From contig KN817555.1 of the NCBI GenBank assembly GCA_000827495.1, positions 199,928-263,927 on the forward strand: a stretch of DNA of 64,000 bases, given 5' to 3'. Position numbers and translations under genes: made by a program. The notes below the pieces were generated by a model. That model was not told where the DNA came from. It was given only the letters and a program-made list of their open reading frames with translations, and ran no database searches. The stretch comes from Hypholoma sublateritium FD-334 SS-4 (taxonomy: Eukaryota > Basidiomycota > Agaricomycetes > Agaricales > Strophariaceae). Positions 24,838 to 37,169 of this stretch are shown piece by piece; the stretch's first letter is position 1; each line of letters starts with the position of its first letter.

Positions 24838-26143
24838 GATTGTTTACAGAGAAGTGTAGCGAAATGGGTACGATCTGAAGCGCTTTTTATACAGTTTTCA
24901 TTGAGACCTAAAGAAATTGCTCAAAACCTTATATTTAGTGGTTTAGGGTATGACAAAAGGCTGACCGAGCGTCGTGTTCCCGGGAAATCGGTGGTTATGA
25001 ACCTTGTTCAAACAAGTTTACACATAATGCGAGAGTCGCTGCAAGGCCGCGCAAGTCCGTGCAAGTCTGAAGGTAAACTTAGTCACTTGGGTGAAGGGTG
25101 GAGCGGGAATTACTCGCCTTAAAGCTCAGCCACATCGTACAGCCGGATAGTTCTATATTTTATGGGAGGGTAAAACCACCAGGACCCACTTCAGCAATCC
25201 TTCATTTGCGGCGCCAACGGACTCCTACGCGAGCATCGTAGGAAACCGATTCAAGTTATCCAGGCTGTACCAGAATGCGGATATGAATACAAAAGTAGCG
25301 ATAGACGAGATATGTTTCCGCGACAATTTTGTCAGAGGTTCACTTGAAGAGGTCGAGGTCGTTCGATGAGTCTCCTCTGCGGAGACACAGTCCAAGTGGT
25401 AAGTTGACAGATGGGAGAATTGTGGGAGAATGAAAAGGATTGGAAAACTTTAGGTGGAGTATAGCTGAGATCCAGGTTTCACAGTGCCGTGGTCAATCTT
25501 GAATCATAGTATCTTCGCTTCAAGTTGCAGGAGTGAAGCTTCTCAGCCTTGCATGCGGACGGAAGGTTGAGTTCGCTGGCAAGCTTGCAAACCCGTGGGA
25601 GTGATGTGCTCTTCCGGCCCGGAAACTATCTGTGGACGACATTGAATTAAGTAAAAATGAATGAAATTGACCACGGCGGCCTCGGGGCCACCACCCAGAC
25701 TACATAATGTAAAAGCGATAACCTATACAAATGGCCAAATCAAACAATAATAACACAACCTTCTGAAAGTTCTGGCATGGAGGCTGGCCACTATGTAATG
25801 GCCCATCGGCCGCTGGCAAGCCGCTGGACTTGCGCTGGACGTTGGCCGGATAATCGTTAATACTGCTTACCCAGCCGCACTGCTGATTCTATTGCCATTA
25901 CACCGCTCGAGTCTGCGGTATTTCACCGGCATAGGCCACATTTTTGGCTTTGGTCAAGATATCATCTGCCCTTGATCTTGACCTCGGCAAACAATCTCTC
26001 CCGAGCCGGTGCCAACATTCCTAAGAATAGATATCACACCCACATCACAGCCCCCAACGCATTCTTCACTCATGCTACATCCATCTTGAACTCTCGCATT
26101 CTAATTATTTAATTGCCAGAAACACTCGCTACTTTCTCAAATC
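24838..26143. other. Intergenic region with relic of duplicated 5' sequence
   Basis: This holds the promoter of reductase copy 2, then DNA homologous to the small-ORF region upstream of copy 1. The remainder up to the enoyl-CoA isomerase promoter shows no gene. Confidence 0.5.
25265..25462 (-). pseudogene. Degenerate copy of the small ORF at 20173-20364
   Basis: The reverse strand aligns with the small ORF upstream of copy 1 (CTCCACCTAAAG against CTCCATCTGAAG at the start), but ATG is ATA here and the frame is broken by indels. It marks the upstream extent of the tandem duplication. Confidence 0.4.
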
Positions 26144-27556
26144 ATGTCTAATACTGTGACCATTGGAATCTCTAACAGGATTGCCACCATTACGCTCAAC
26201 CGCCCGAGGACTCTGAATGCGATCACTGCAGAAGGTGTGAGAACGCGCAAACATGAAGAAGAGAAGCTAAATCTGATCCAGATTATGATGCTTTGGCCAA
26301 TGCTTTGAGAGAAATAGATGAGAACGAGGACGTTCTTGTCACAATATGGCAAGGTATGTCGCGTTTCCACTGACTCAGGAAGCCCTCTGCGCCGCCTCTG
26401 CTCATCATTCTTGTTCTCCACTCAGCAACTGGAAAATGGTTCTGCGCGTACGTCAGTCCCTTACTATGAGATTACGACATTTGTTCTGAAGCCTAACGAT
26501 GTTGTATCTCCAGCGGAACGGATGTCAGGCGTACAGGTTCTCCAAATGCGACGGAGTCACTTGGTAGCGTGCGCAAAGCTCTTAAAAACAATGTCATCAG
26601 CACCACCACGGATTGCGGAAAAGCCGTAAGAAGCAAGGCTTCTCTCCGCTTAGGACAGTGTTACTGATTGTAATTTTTTCTTCGCAGTTTTATTCGCATA
26701 GTAAAATATTAGTAGCTGCCGTTAACGGACCTGTTATGGGTGCGTGTTACATACTTACCAATAGTACTTGGGTCTCAATAAGTGCTACATTTTAGGAATT
26801 ACTGCAGGTGAATACTTCGAGGAGTTATACAGTTTTTGAAACTGATGCCTTTTAACCAGCGTTCCTGGGTTATTTCGACTTTATTTATGCATTACCGAAC
26901 GCATGGCTTGCTGTTCCGTTCACCTTTCTCGGTAAGGTTTATCTGGGCAGCTACCACGTCATTCTGAAGATAATTTTTGATAGGGATAATTGCTGAGGGA
27001 GGATCTAGCGTCAGTTTTGTAAACCGGAGTAAGTTCACAGGCCCTTTAGCTGCTGTCAGGTTACTGCATGGTCCAATAATCTCCTCCTCCAGTGGGTCTA
27101 TCATTTGCAAATGAGGTTCTTCTTTGGGGTAAGAAGAAAACAGCAGGCCAACTCCTTGCTTGCGGCTTCTACAAGTAGGTTTCCTCCTTTATATAGTGCG
27201 GACAACGTAAGCTAAGTGCTGCCTTCCTACCTTCCTAGTGAAATTTTACCGGACCAAAGCACAGAGTCCTTCCACGCCGTTGTTCATGGACGGATTATCG
27301 ATGAACTCAAAGGCCTTGATCCAAAGGCACTGCTGGCCGTTCGGAGCCTCATTCGCAGAGGGCTTCATGAGAAGAACGATCCCGACGCTGTCAATCTGCG
27401 AGAGAGTTACGGTACGCGTCATTCAAAGATATCGCCACACTGTGCATACCGGGTGGCTAACATTGAAACACAGCTCAAGCAGAGCGCTTCGCAAGTGGTG
27501 TACCGGCCCAACAATTTGCTAAAATTGCGGCAAAAGAAATAAAACATAAACTGTAG
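26144..27556 (+). CDS. Crotonase-fold enoyl-CoA isomerase/hydratase, probably peroxisomal
   Basis: The family includes Delta3,Delta2-enoyl-CoA isomerases and hydratases of beta-oxidation. Small exons join to give MSNTVTIGISNRIATITLNR, ATGKWFCAGTDVRR, KILVAAVNGPVMGITAAFLG and FTFLGIIAEGGSSVSFVNRMG. These are the substrate-entry, oxyanion-hole (CAGTD and NGPVMG) and helix regions of the fold. The last exon gives QAERFASGVPAQQFAKIAA and ends KHKL, close to the PTS1 peroxisomal signal. About eight exons, some very short, so a few junctions are uncertain. The gene sits between reductase copies 2 and 3, which suggests a shared role in acyl-chain processing (inference). Confidence 0.85.
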
Positions 27557-29168
27557 AGCCAATTTCAATCCATATTTCGCCAGCGTAATATTTTTTACAC
27601 GGTAACAAGAGAAAATAATTTTACATTTCTACCACAAAATTCAGAAGTTCTCAGACGATTTGGAGATGCATCGGTGACAACACTTATTCTGGTGATTCTC
27701 CTTTGAGACTAATACTCAACTACTTCACTTCATGCCATAAGTTGCTATTTAGTAGTAATTTGCATGGTACTCTCTGACTACAGACTCGGCCTTTTTTCTC
27801 GTAAGATATGTCCAAGTGTTTACTTCTATCCTACGGTTTCTGACCATAGCACAGCCAAAATAAGAGTCGCAAACTTAGTAAAGGGTACCAGAGCTAAATT
27901 CCATGTTCAATACACCGATGCCAGTGAATCTGATGAAAGAATCTGGTTCTGTGAATTTTATTCTATAGCACATAAACATTTCAGGTAATGGATACCGAAG
28001 CCCGAGGTCGCTAACTTGTGACATGTACACGACAAGGAATCACCGCCTGGGACCGCTCATCAATGTCAATACTTGAAAGTTGATATGCAATAAAGAACCG
28101 CAGAACCTGCAGTCAACTGCCTGTTTTCATGAAGTAATATAACAAATAAGCGAGCCGTCTGAGACCGCCAAATAATGATAGTTATGTTATATATGCTTCT
28201 AAGCTTCTTGAATTTACTCTATAGGAGTGAGCCTGAGCCTTTGGACGTCGAATAGATAAGCTAAAGCCTGCTTCCATGAAAACAGTGACACAGGTCAAGA
28301 GATCAATTAATTAAGTACAGTACATCTTCGCAGCTTCTGTACTTGTTTAAGTGGTGATATACCATACTGTAATGATTTTGGGATCCAATGGTTCCCATAT
28401 TACTCAATTTTATTCATTTTTATACCAGCAAACGAGAAAATACAGTACTTAAACCAAACCAAAGAGCTTTACCACAGCCGTCTCTCGAAACGCCTCCACA
28501 AATAGATGTCTATTTGCCCCCATTTAGACATCCGACGCTGATCGCAATGATTTTCTCACGAAATTACGTAATTTTCGATTTTGTCGGCGGAGGATTTTCT
28601 GTGACCAACTTGAACTTGGTCTTCTAGGTTCTCATCGGCTGTGCGGCTGGCTCGATAGTCGAACTTTTTCCTTTTACTTGGCTCTTTCTCGTCGTGTTTT
28701 GTTGAACCATTACCGTCGAACTCTCATCGCCAGCTGGACCTGGATTTCTCGGATCTTGGTCCTTTGGATCGGTGGGATTTCGGACGACTCCAAGAGTCCA
28801 TTGAATACTTGCCAAATACACAAATGTGCTATTAGTGTCTGGTGACGACTCTCTATGATTTTTCAGACTCTTTATCCTGTCCATCACGGACAGTCCGTGT
28901 GTGCAGCGTAGACCTCTGGTCTGCAATGTTGCTATACGGGTGATGATGGTTGTGTCACTGTCATTCTTCCGACAGAGAGAACGGCTATAAGGCTTTCTTT
29001 TATATCCGTTCTATCTATATTCGAATGCTGAGAAGCATACAATATTCGGCCAATCTTCCGTCATTCCCGAAGTGTTTGGCGGCCTAAAGGTGTTGTACGT
29101 CCGAACAGGTTCGTATAAATTGGCTTCTGGGATGGTATTCCGCTCTACAAACTACTCTTTACATCAAC
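27557..29168. other. AT-rich intergenic region
   Basis: About 1.6 kb. Open frames here (such as the minus-strand one at 28624-28926) have no recognisable motif or paralogue. I see no transposon ends. The last 200 bases carry the promoter of reductase copy 3. Confidence 0.5.
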
Positions 29169-32100
29169 ATGCCAGCTACACAATCCAGTCTTACTTATCC
29201 GCCTTCCGACATTCCGCTTAATATAGTGGAGGTTCTTGACTTTCACACCAAGCACAATCCATCTGCATCGATATACACGTTTTCAGAGGATGGAAAGCCA
29301 GGTCATACTGAAATCTCTTTCTTAGAGTTTGGCCGCGCCGTCCACCGCGTCGCTCATCACATTCGACCTGCGGGAAATAGCGTCGATCGTGAAACCATTG
29401 CTTTCGTCGCCCTCACCGATTCTCTTCTCTACCAAGCTGTAACGCTCGGGATTGCCAAAGCGGGCTACATTGTGCGTATGATATACCAACTGTTTTATCG
29501 AATGCTATTCCAATTTACTTTACAGCCTTACCCAATGAATCCTCGTAACACAGCTGCAGCTATCATTAAAATGATGAAGGATACATCGTGCCACAGGCTG
29601 TTGACCACCCAGCAGACACTTCACTCGCTCGTTGAAGATATACAAGGCCAACTTTCTGTATCCGATCCTGATTATGCGCTCAAAATTGATGAAGTCCCGT
29701 CGCTGTCCATTGTTTTTCCCAAACTTGGCCAGGAGCAAGCAAACGACCCTTTCGAAGAGTATCCTGCCGGCCCGCGCCGCTCTCTTACCGATGTGGTACT
29801 GTATATTCATTCCTCTGGAAGCACTGGCCTTCCGAAGACCATACCGCAGAGGCTTGAAATCATGAACGACTGGACGAAACTTCGTACGTCGTACTGCATC
29901 TTTCTTATCCTCGATATTTACTCCCAGCATACTCAGCTTCTGTGACTGACAACAAGCAATACAATGTACCTCTGAGAATCTCGACTCATGCCCTTCCGCC
30001 CTTCCACACTATGGGATTCATAACCCAAGTCATCCTTCCGTTGTTTGCCATGGTCACCGCTGGTATATTTCCTCCGATTGCGTCTGCTCCACATTTGACG
30101 CCTGTGACGCCGACGCCACACAACGTATTGGATCACATAACTCGTTCTCGATGCAATAGTCTCATCATCCTCCCAACGATGCTCCAGACTTGGGCGCAAG
30201 ACCCAGCCGCTGTCGCTCTTCTGTCGAGCCTGGAGTATGTTGTAAGTTTCTGTCTTTATATAGTTTCACATTCATTGTGCATCTCACACACTTCACGTAG
30301 TCAGGGATTCGCCGGAGGATCATTACCCTCGAAATTGGGCGATTTGTTGATTCATTCAGGAGTTCATATTACTTCTGTCTATGGCGCGACTGAATTTGGG
30401 GGGCCTGCCCACTTTTTCCGGAAAGATAGCGACTACAAAGACTGGGAATATATCACGTTTTCCGACAGATGCAAAATACGCTGGGACCCCCAAGGAGATG
30501 GCACATACGAAGCACAGTTTCTTGTACGTCCGAAAAAGGCTTTCTTGTAACAAATGGCATTTTGATTAACCCTACCCTCTAGACTACAGATACTCATCAT
30601 GTCGCCGTCGAGAACATCTCAGACGTCAGAGGTTACGCGACCTCCGACCTATTCGTACCTCATCCTACAAAACCGTATTTCTGGAAAATGTACGTTTATT
30701 ATGACATGCGAATATATCCAAAGAATAACACTTTTCAGAGTCGGCAGGAAAGATGATGTTATCATACATACATCCGGAGAGAAGACCGTTCCCGGACCCA
30801 TGGAAGATGTGATTATGAGCAGTCCTTTGTATGTTTCCGTTTGAAGTGTAAGGAGCGAGCCATTGTCTGACGACCATCCGAACTTAGCTTCACCGGCGCA
30901 ATCATATTTGGCCGCGAGAGGGACCAAGCTGGCGTGCTGGTTGAGCTCAAGGCCGAGTACCAAATCGACGTTGACGACGAGGCAGCGCTGATCGAAGTGC
31001 GGAATAAAGTCTGGTAAGTCAGTCTGGCCTTATCTCATACATGAAGAATTCTCATGGCGTTTAGGCCCATAATCGAGGAGGCTAACAAAGTGGCGCCCGC
31101 GTTCAGCAGAATATTCAAAGAAATGATCCTTGTCGCCTCCAAAAACAAACCTCTCCCGCGAGCTGGGAAAGGGACAGTCATGAGAAAGGCCGCGTTGACG
31201 GAGTATCAGAATGAAATCGACGAGATGTTAGTCACATTAATGTTGCAGATTCCTCTAAAACCAACACACTTCATTTGTTTTAGATACGCAAAAATCGAGG
31301 CGACAGCGAATGTTGAAACTGTGGTACCCCCAGCCGCTTGGGACACGGCATCCGTTTCTATTTGGTTATCAGACCAAATCTCAGAGATCGTCCTTAATCA
31401 GCCAATCTCGCTCTCTGGTGATTTGTTTGAACAGGGGCTGGATAGGTAATATCGTTATATCATGAAAGATTTATTATCTTTACTGATCCCTCTAATATTC
31501 TAGCTTGAGCACTACCATTCTCCGTCGTCGTATTATTGGTGCCATGCAATCCGCTAATATTCAGAAGGCCAATCAGGTGATCTTAAATTCGACAGTCTAC
31601 GAGCACCCGTCCATCGAGAAACTTGCGGCGTTTATATCTGGCGTCGTAAAGGACCCTCACTCCTTTGTTCTGTCTTCAAGCAAAACGGATGAAATGGAGC
31701 TCATGATCAGCAAATACTCTGCCGGCTTGGACGTACCTATATCTGGGACCCCTCACAGCCAGGGAGAGCTGATGGTTCTTCTGACAGGGTCAACAGGTAA
31801 TCTTGGTTCCCAGATGCTAGAGTCTTTGTTGCGCAATACGAAGGTCAGGACCGTCTACGTTCTGAACAGACCTTCCTCAGGATCGAAATCAATCCAACAA
31901 AGGCAAGCCGAGCGCTTCGCCGACAAAGGTTTGGATGTGTCTCTCCTGTCCAGTGATCGTCTGGTATATCTGGAAGGAGACGCGGCTCATCGAAACCTTG
32001 GCCTTAGCGAGGGTGTTTATAACGAGGTGCGTGTGTCATGTTCGTTCATTATCTTCTGTTTCATATGTTTGCAAATCAGCTGCGCGCCTCGATCACTACC

Positions 32101-33156
32101 ATCATCCACAATGCTTGGAGGCTAGACTTTAACCTATCTCTGTCGTCCTTCGAGCCGAACGTCCATGGAACACGTAACCTCATTGATCTCGCCCGTTCCA
32201 GTGTTCATGGATCCGCTGTCAAATTCCTTTTCACGTCTTCGATATCATCCGCAATGTCTTGGGATAGATCCCGAGGCCCATATCCTGAAGAAACGTTGAA
32301 AGACCCGAAGTTCGCCGTTGGGAGCGGATACGGAGAGAGCAAATATGTCTCTGAGAGGGTAATTCCGCTCATCATTATCGCTGCTATAGCTAATGAGTGG
32401 CATTTCTTTGTTCACAGATTTTGGAATTAAGTGGTCTTCAATCTACTTCATTCAGAATTGGGCAGATCACTGGTGGACCTCCAAGTGGGGCCTGGGCTAC
32501 GTCTGATTGGGTGCCCATCATGGTCAAGTCTAGTATCCATATGAAGGCTATTCCGACTTCGCGCGGAGTAAGTGTGCTTTCGGTTGAGGCCCCGGTTGTA
32601 CTCTGACAAGGTTTTTTTATCAGCTGGTGTCATGGATGACCATGGACACTGTCTCTCAGACTATTCTGGAGGTTTGCCAATCAGTCGACTCGCCCAAGGC
32701 CCTCAATATTGTCCATCCTCGGCCCATAACATGGGCGTCGATTATTTCATCTATAAACGAGGCTCTTGTTCAGGAGGGCGTGCTTCAGTCTGCACTGCCA
32801 ATTGTCGACATGCAAGACTGGTTCGCCAAGTTGAAGGAACTGGCACAAACATCGGACACGGAAATCCTTAGTAACGTTGTAAGTCCACAAATTTCTTAGA
32901 TGGTACATACCTATTAATCAATGTTATCAATTTGTAGCCCGCGATCAAGCTTCTTAACTTCTTCGGCTTCAGCGCCCAGACAGATACTGCCATTCGTCAG
33001 GTAGACAATCCGGACAACGAAGAAGCCTGGGGCCTCACCAAGCTCTCTACGAGTAAGGCTCAAGCAATCAGCGGGTGTATGAGGTCTTTACCGAGCATTG
33101 GCCGCGAAGACGCTCAGAGATGGGTGAAATACTGGAAGGGCGTTGGATTTATTTGA
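29169..33156 (+). CDS. Adenylate-forming reductase (NRPS-like, A-T-R), copy 3
   Basis: Third paralogue, on the opposite strand. It starts MPATQSSLTYPPSDIPLN. The A domain has IHSSGSTGLPKTIPQ, YGATEFGGP and RAGKGTVMRKAALTEY; the T domain has DLFEQGLDSLSTT, with the serine codon split by an intron at about 31447-31503; the reductase has LLTGSTGNLGSQMLESLL and YGESK, and ends DAQRWVKYWKGVGFI. The intron pattern matches the tandem copies, but sequence divergence is larger, so it predates the tandem duplication. All core motifs are intact. The substrate is unknown. Confidence 0.9.
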
Positions 33157-33339
33157 GCGGCGGTTCTGTGTCCTTGGCACTTGCCTTCAACTCCCTCGTA
33201 GCTTTCTGAAGTGCATATGTAATGATGTAAATTTGATCTCCGCCTTAACAGTGTTGGCACCTCGGTCGCTACTATTTGGCTCTTAGCAGTACGAAACACT
33301 CAAGAAACACTTGGTTTTCAACGCAGCGGCATTTTACGA

Positions 33340-34768
33340 ATGGACGTCCAAGATGTTTTCCAACTGCAGGCTCTGAACACTTCGAGTCCACAAACACTGA
33401 GTTACCACATCCTATCAGGCTCTTTTCGATCTTTCTCTCTGTTTCTGCTGGCATTCTCTCCCTCTGAACGATCTATCTTTCATTTAAAGACAATACCTGC
33501 ATTTGGGCCCCATCAGTATCTAGCGGCAAACCAACATAAAACTCGGATATATGCTACGAGTTGGGCTCTTCCGCCATCTCTATCTAGCTGGGAGGTGGAA
33601 AGGTCAAATCCATGGACTTTAATGCACCTCAATTCCGTCCCAATTAGTATGTCATCAAGGTGGCCGCGACCGAGATAGGCGACTTATCTGTCCCGTGGCA
33701 GCTGCTACATCATCCTATATTACTGTCCCCCCTCCGTACAGACATGTTTATTCTACTGGAGGACCTACTGGTGAAGTTCATCGCGTAAACCAAGTCACAG
33801 GTGGACTAGAGGAGAAGATCCAGCAAATTCTCTTCGTTCCGGAAAGTGAACTAGGAAGCGCAGACAAGACCAGGAAAGCTTTAGTACGTTTTATTATCGT
33901 CATCAGGTCTGGTCGCACAGTCTTACATCCGGATTTGACAGAGATATGGTTCCCATGGCATAGAGTTCACACCGTCTCATGACTACGCATTCGTACCCGT
34001 GGTAGGGACTCAGACTATTGAGATGTACAGACGAGATTCCAGAGGTTATCTAGTTCATCTCTCTTCTATCAAATCACCGCGAGGGGAGAACGCAAATGAT
34101 GGACCTCGACATGTCAAAATTCATCCGAATGGAAAGGTACTTTATTGTGTCACTGAACATTGTGAGCCTTCTGTTGTCTTTCCGAGCTGCAGACCTTGTT
34201 GAATAACACATTTCCAGCCAACCACGTCGACGCGTACCAGATATCGCCCACATCACTCACACATATAGAATCGCGCTCCCTTATTCCTAAAGGCGCGGAA
34301 TTGCCCGATGATTCGAAATACCACTTTCGCGGAGACACGCTGATGCTGTCACAACCAGGAGCTAATACCCTTCATCCCAGGGTTCTCATTACTACCACGC
34401 GTGGTTCAGCGCCGGAACTTCGAGGATGGTTAAGTATCTTCTCTCTAGATGAATTTGGTCGATTCACCGATCTGTCCGCCGAAGACACTGTCGAACGATA
34501 CCAAACGCCAACTTCCGGAGGCAAAGCAAATGCTATTGATCTACTGGCCAAAGATATGTCCGGCCTAGGAGTGTGGATTCTTCTCACAGATGACGATGAA
34601 GTAACCGCCTCAGCCTCTGGAACAGGCGCCATACGGGTTCTAGAATGGGACGGGTGGGGAACTGGAGGAGTCAAGGTGGTGGCTGAGTGGCCTTCAGACG
34701 CCGACGAATTACAAGATAGTAGTGCGGAGAAGATACAAGGCGCCAGCCATGCTATATGGTTGGATTAA
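33340..34768 (+). CDS. Carboxy-cis,cis-muconate cyclase-like lactonase
   Basis: This is a seven-bladed beta-propeller of the fungal 3-carboxymuconate lactonizing enzyme family (3-oxoadipate pathway). Exons join to LSYHILSGSFRSFSLFLLAF, PYRHVYSTGGPTGEVHRVNQ, then RYGSHGIEFTPSHDYAFVPV, GTQTIEMYRRD, GPRHVKIHPNGKVLYCVTEH, NHVDAYQIS and a final block ending GASHAIWLD. The blade repeats and the GPRH..HPNG..LY motif are family hallmarks. The length of about 420 residues fits. The introns near 33643 and 34160 are clear. The start could be somewhat downstream, since family members often begin just before YHILSGSF. The neighbouring intradiol dioxygenase supports a role in aromatic catabolism. Confidence 0.85.
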
Positions 34769-35445
34769 CCTGTGAGAAATCTCAATAATAACCGAGTAAC
34801 GACTAACTATATCTTATGCAGACTCTATCGAGCAGAATTGGCCTCAGTCCGCCACAACTCGGCGGGTGTACAGCGACATGCCATGGCTTCAGGCATACAA
34901 TTTTAAACCCGCAGCAAACTTCACATATCTTCAAATATTTTGTCCACGCTATAGGATTCAACTTCGGAACTCTGGCACCCATATGCTGCGATTCTCATGT
35001 ACAACGTCTGCGCCCGAAAATGCACCTCGTGACGCGCCTTCAATGTTAGTTGGGTATAATCTTAGCTTTCTTAATCATTAGTGACCTATTCACCCTGTCC
35101 ATTTGCATTACCATTGCTCAGCGCTTTCCAAGACTGTCGATTCCGAGTCTTGTCAAGACGACGATCGTCAACAGCGAAATTTCTTCGTCAACAGGAAGTC
35201 CATGAGAAAACCGGAATTAGCCCACCCAATATTCTCAAACCCTAAATATACATACCGATGTGTGAACTGTCCTTACTGCGACTCGCCTCTCACTGGCGAC
35301 ATTTGCCATTGCAAGTTAGGCGCGATGCTTCTGTGGTTACTGTGTCCATCCCACGAGAAACAGTGGTATGGGCCAGCTGCCATACATAAATCAGTTGTGC
35401 ACCGTTTCACAGCTACACCCACTCAACGTGCAAATCACACTCAAC
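34769..35445. other. Intergenic region
   Basis: No supported gene. A short frame with several cysteines around 35250-35350 was examined but lacks family features. Confidence 0.45.
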
Positions 35446-36719
35446 ATGCGCCGCGTTCAGCTCTCCGCTTGGATTTTACTTGCCTCCCTCCGGTCTGTGG
35501 CTTCTACTATCACTAAGGCCGCAAAGACCGTGTCTCCGGCAGTTCTGAGTGCGACAACGGACCTCTTGGATGCAAATCGTACGGCAGATGTCTACCGTTC
35601 ATCGTCAACGAAGCTGATGGCATATCGCAGATATTTTGCATTTCTTGGGCGTCGTTGACGCGTTTGGGCACGTATCAGCGCGTAACCCAGATAATGCGAG
35701 CGAATTCTTTTTGTGAGTGTCATTTCTACAGCATCGTTCCCTGGCTTCTAATCTGGGCTATCTTGACAGAACCTTCTCCCTCGCACCTGCTCTTTCGACG
35801 TCCACCTCTATCATTACGTGTGTTATTTAGAGCGATATCTGACAGGTCCACATTTATGACCATTTATTAGATATGAAATCGACAACGCAACAGCGATAGA
35901 TCTGACTTTCAACACCTCAGTCAAGGGCTCCAATGTACCATCTGGTTTCGCTGAGCGCTTTATCCATTCCCAGGAATGCCTATTTCATGGCTTCGCGCAC
36001 CGTCCGAGACTTACATACCGCATTTCCAGATATATCAGACGTTCCCGGACGTACAAAGTGTTGTTCACAGCCATACAACCGAAGTCCTTCCCTTTGCGGC
36101 TGCGAATATCCCCCTCACAGCACAAATGCATACAGTACGTTTGCTGTACAAATTATATTGTGCACGCGAATGCTTATTTTTCTTGGAGGCAGGGTCTGTA
36201 GGCACAAATGGGACGCCTATATTCGATACGGGGAGCTTGCCGACGAGCATCCTTCCTGAGGATCAGCCTCACGACATGCTAATTCGTACAGCAATTCTGG
36301 GAGACGCCCTTGCGAGCGCGTTTTCAAACGATAGTCAGGTAGGCGGCTGTAGCATTTGGAGGGCAATGGAAGGTGACTTTGCTTCCAGATAGTATTGATG
36401 AAAGGACACGGCATGGCAGTCCGGGGATCCTCAGTACGCGACGCCGTTTTCAGGGCATTTTACACGGTGCAAGATGCGAAAGTACAGTTCCAGGCAAGGA
36501 TGCTCGGGGTTGATGTTGGACTTACGCCCAGAGAGGCGACAGATGGCGCTAATACGACAGAGAGCGTAGCGCTGTGAGCTTCTCAAATTTCTCATTCTGA
36601 AATACATTTGACTGTTTATTAGATTGGGCAGAGCCTGGCAACTATGGCAAGGGCAGGTTGACGTTAGCGACCTGTATACCAACGACTTGCGGGCTCCGAC
36701 CATTGTAGATAAGGATTGA
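35446..36719 (+). CDS. Secreted class II aldolase/adducin-like protein
   Basis: Class II aldolases are zinc enzymes acting on sugar phosphates or related hydroxy acids. An N-terminal signal peptide (MRRVQLSAWILLASLRSVAS) suggests secretion. Splicing gives LLDANHILHFLGVVDAFGHV, SARNPDNASEFF, ERFIHS, FPDVQSVVHSHTTEVLPFAA (zinc histidines), AGSVGTNGTPIFDTG and IVLMKGHGMAVRG. The end is LGRAWQLWQGQVDVSDLY. One junction, near 35966-36018, has no GT donor that keeps the frame: the expected exon end at GAA is followed by TG, so either a non-canonical splice, a sequence error or a disabling mutation is present. Sequons (NAS, NTT) fit secretion. The reaction is unknown. Confidence 0.75.
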
Positions 36720-37169
36720 AGACATGTAAATAATCTTGCGCTTGGGCAGCATCGTTAAATTATTTTTTTGGACGTATATGGGGTCCGTCTCAAGTGCAAT
36801 CGACACGGGATACAAACATGGTGATTCTTGGGTGATCCTTTGGTCATTGATGAGTCTCTCTGTACCCAATCTGGCCCGCAAGTACTTACTGACCCCAGCA
36901 ATGGTGCACAACCGGTCAAGCGAGTGTGCTTATTTATGCGAAGCCTGAGACGTTGGATGGAGGATATTTAGTTCAACCTAAAAGCGCGTGAGCCGTGCGA
37001 CCCGCTCGGACGAATCCCGGACGGGTCTTCCTTCGCACCCTTCAATTCCCATACTTTGACTCAATGGAATCCGTAAAAGCCCTTCCGGAGGAGTCTTTCT
37101 ATAGACGACCGTTCGTTCGAACAATCTTCAACAGTCCACCCATCTCTAATCTATTGCGCCTGAACAAGC
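36720..37169. other. Intergenic region
   Basis: Holds the 3' flank of the aldolase and the promoter of the dioxygenase. No gene is seen. Confidence 0.5.

Noticed and set aside
28624..28926. Minus-strand 100-residue frame before reductase copy 3
   Set aside because: No family features and no counterpart upstream of the other two reductases.
35103..35400. Cysteine-rich zinc-finger-like frame upstream of the aldolase-like gene
   Set aside because: The cysteine spacing (C..C..C..C then C) does not match a known finger and the frame is not supported by splicing or neighbours.
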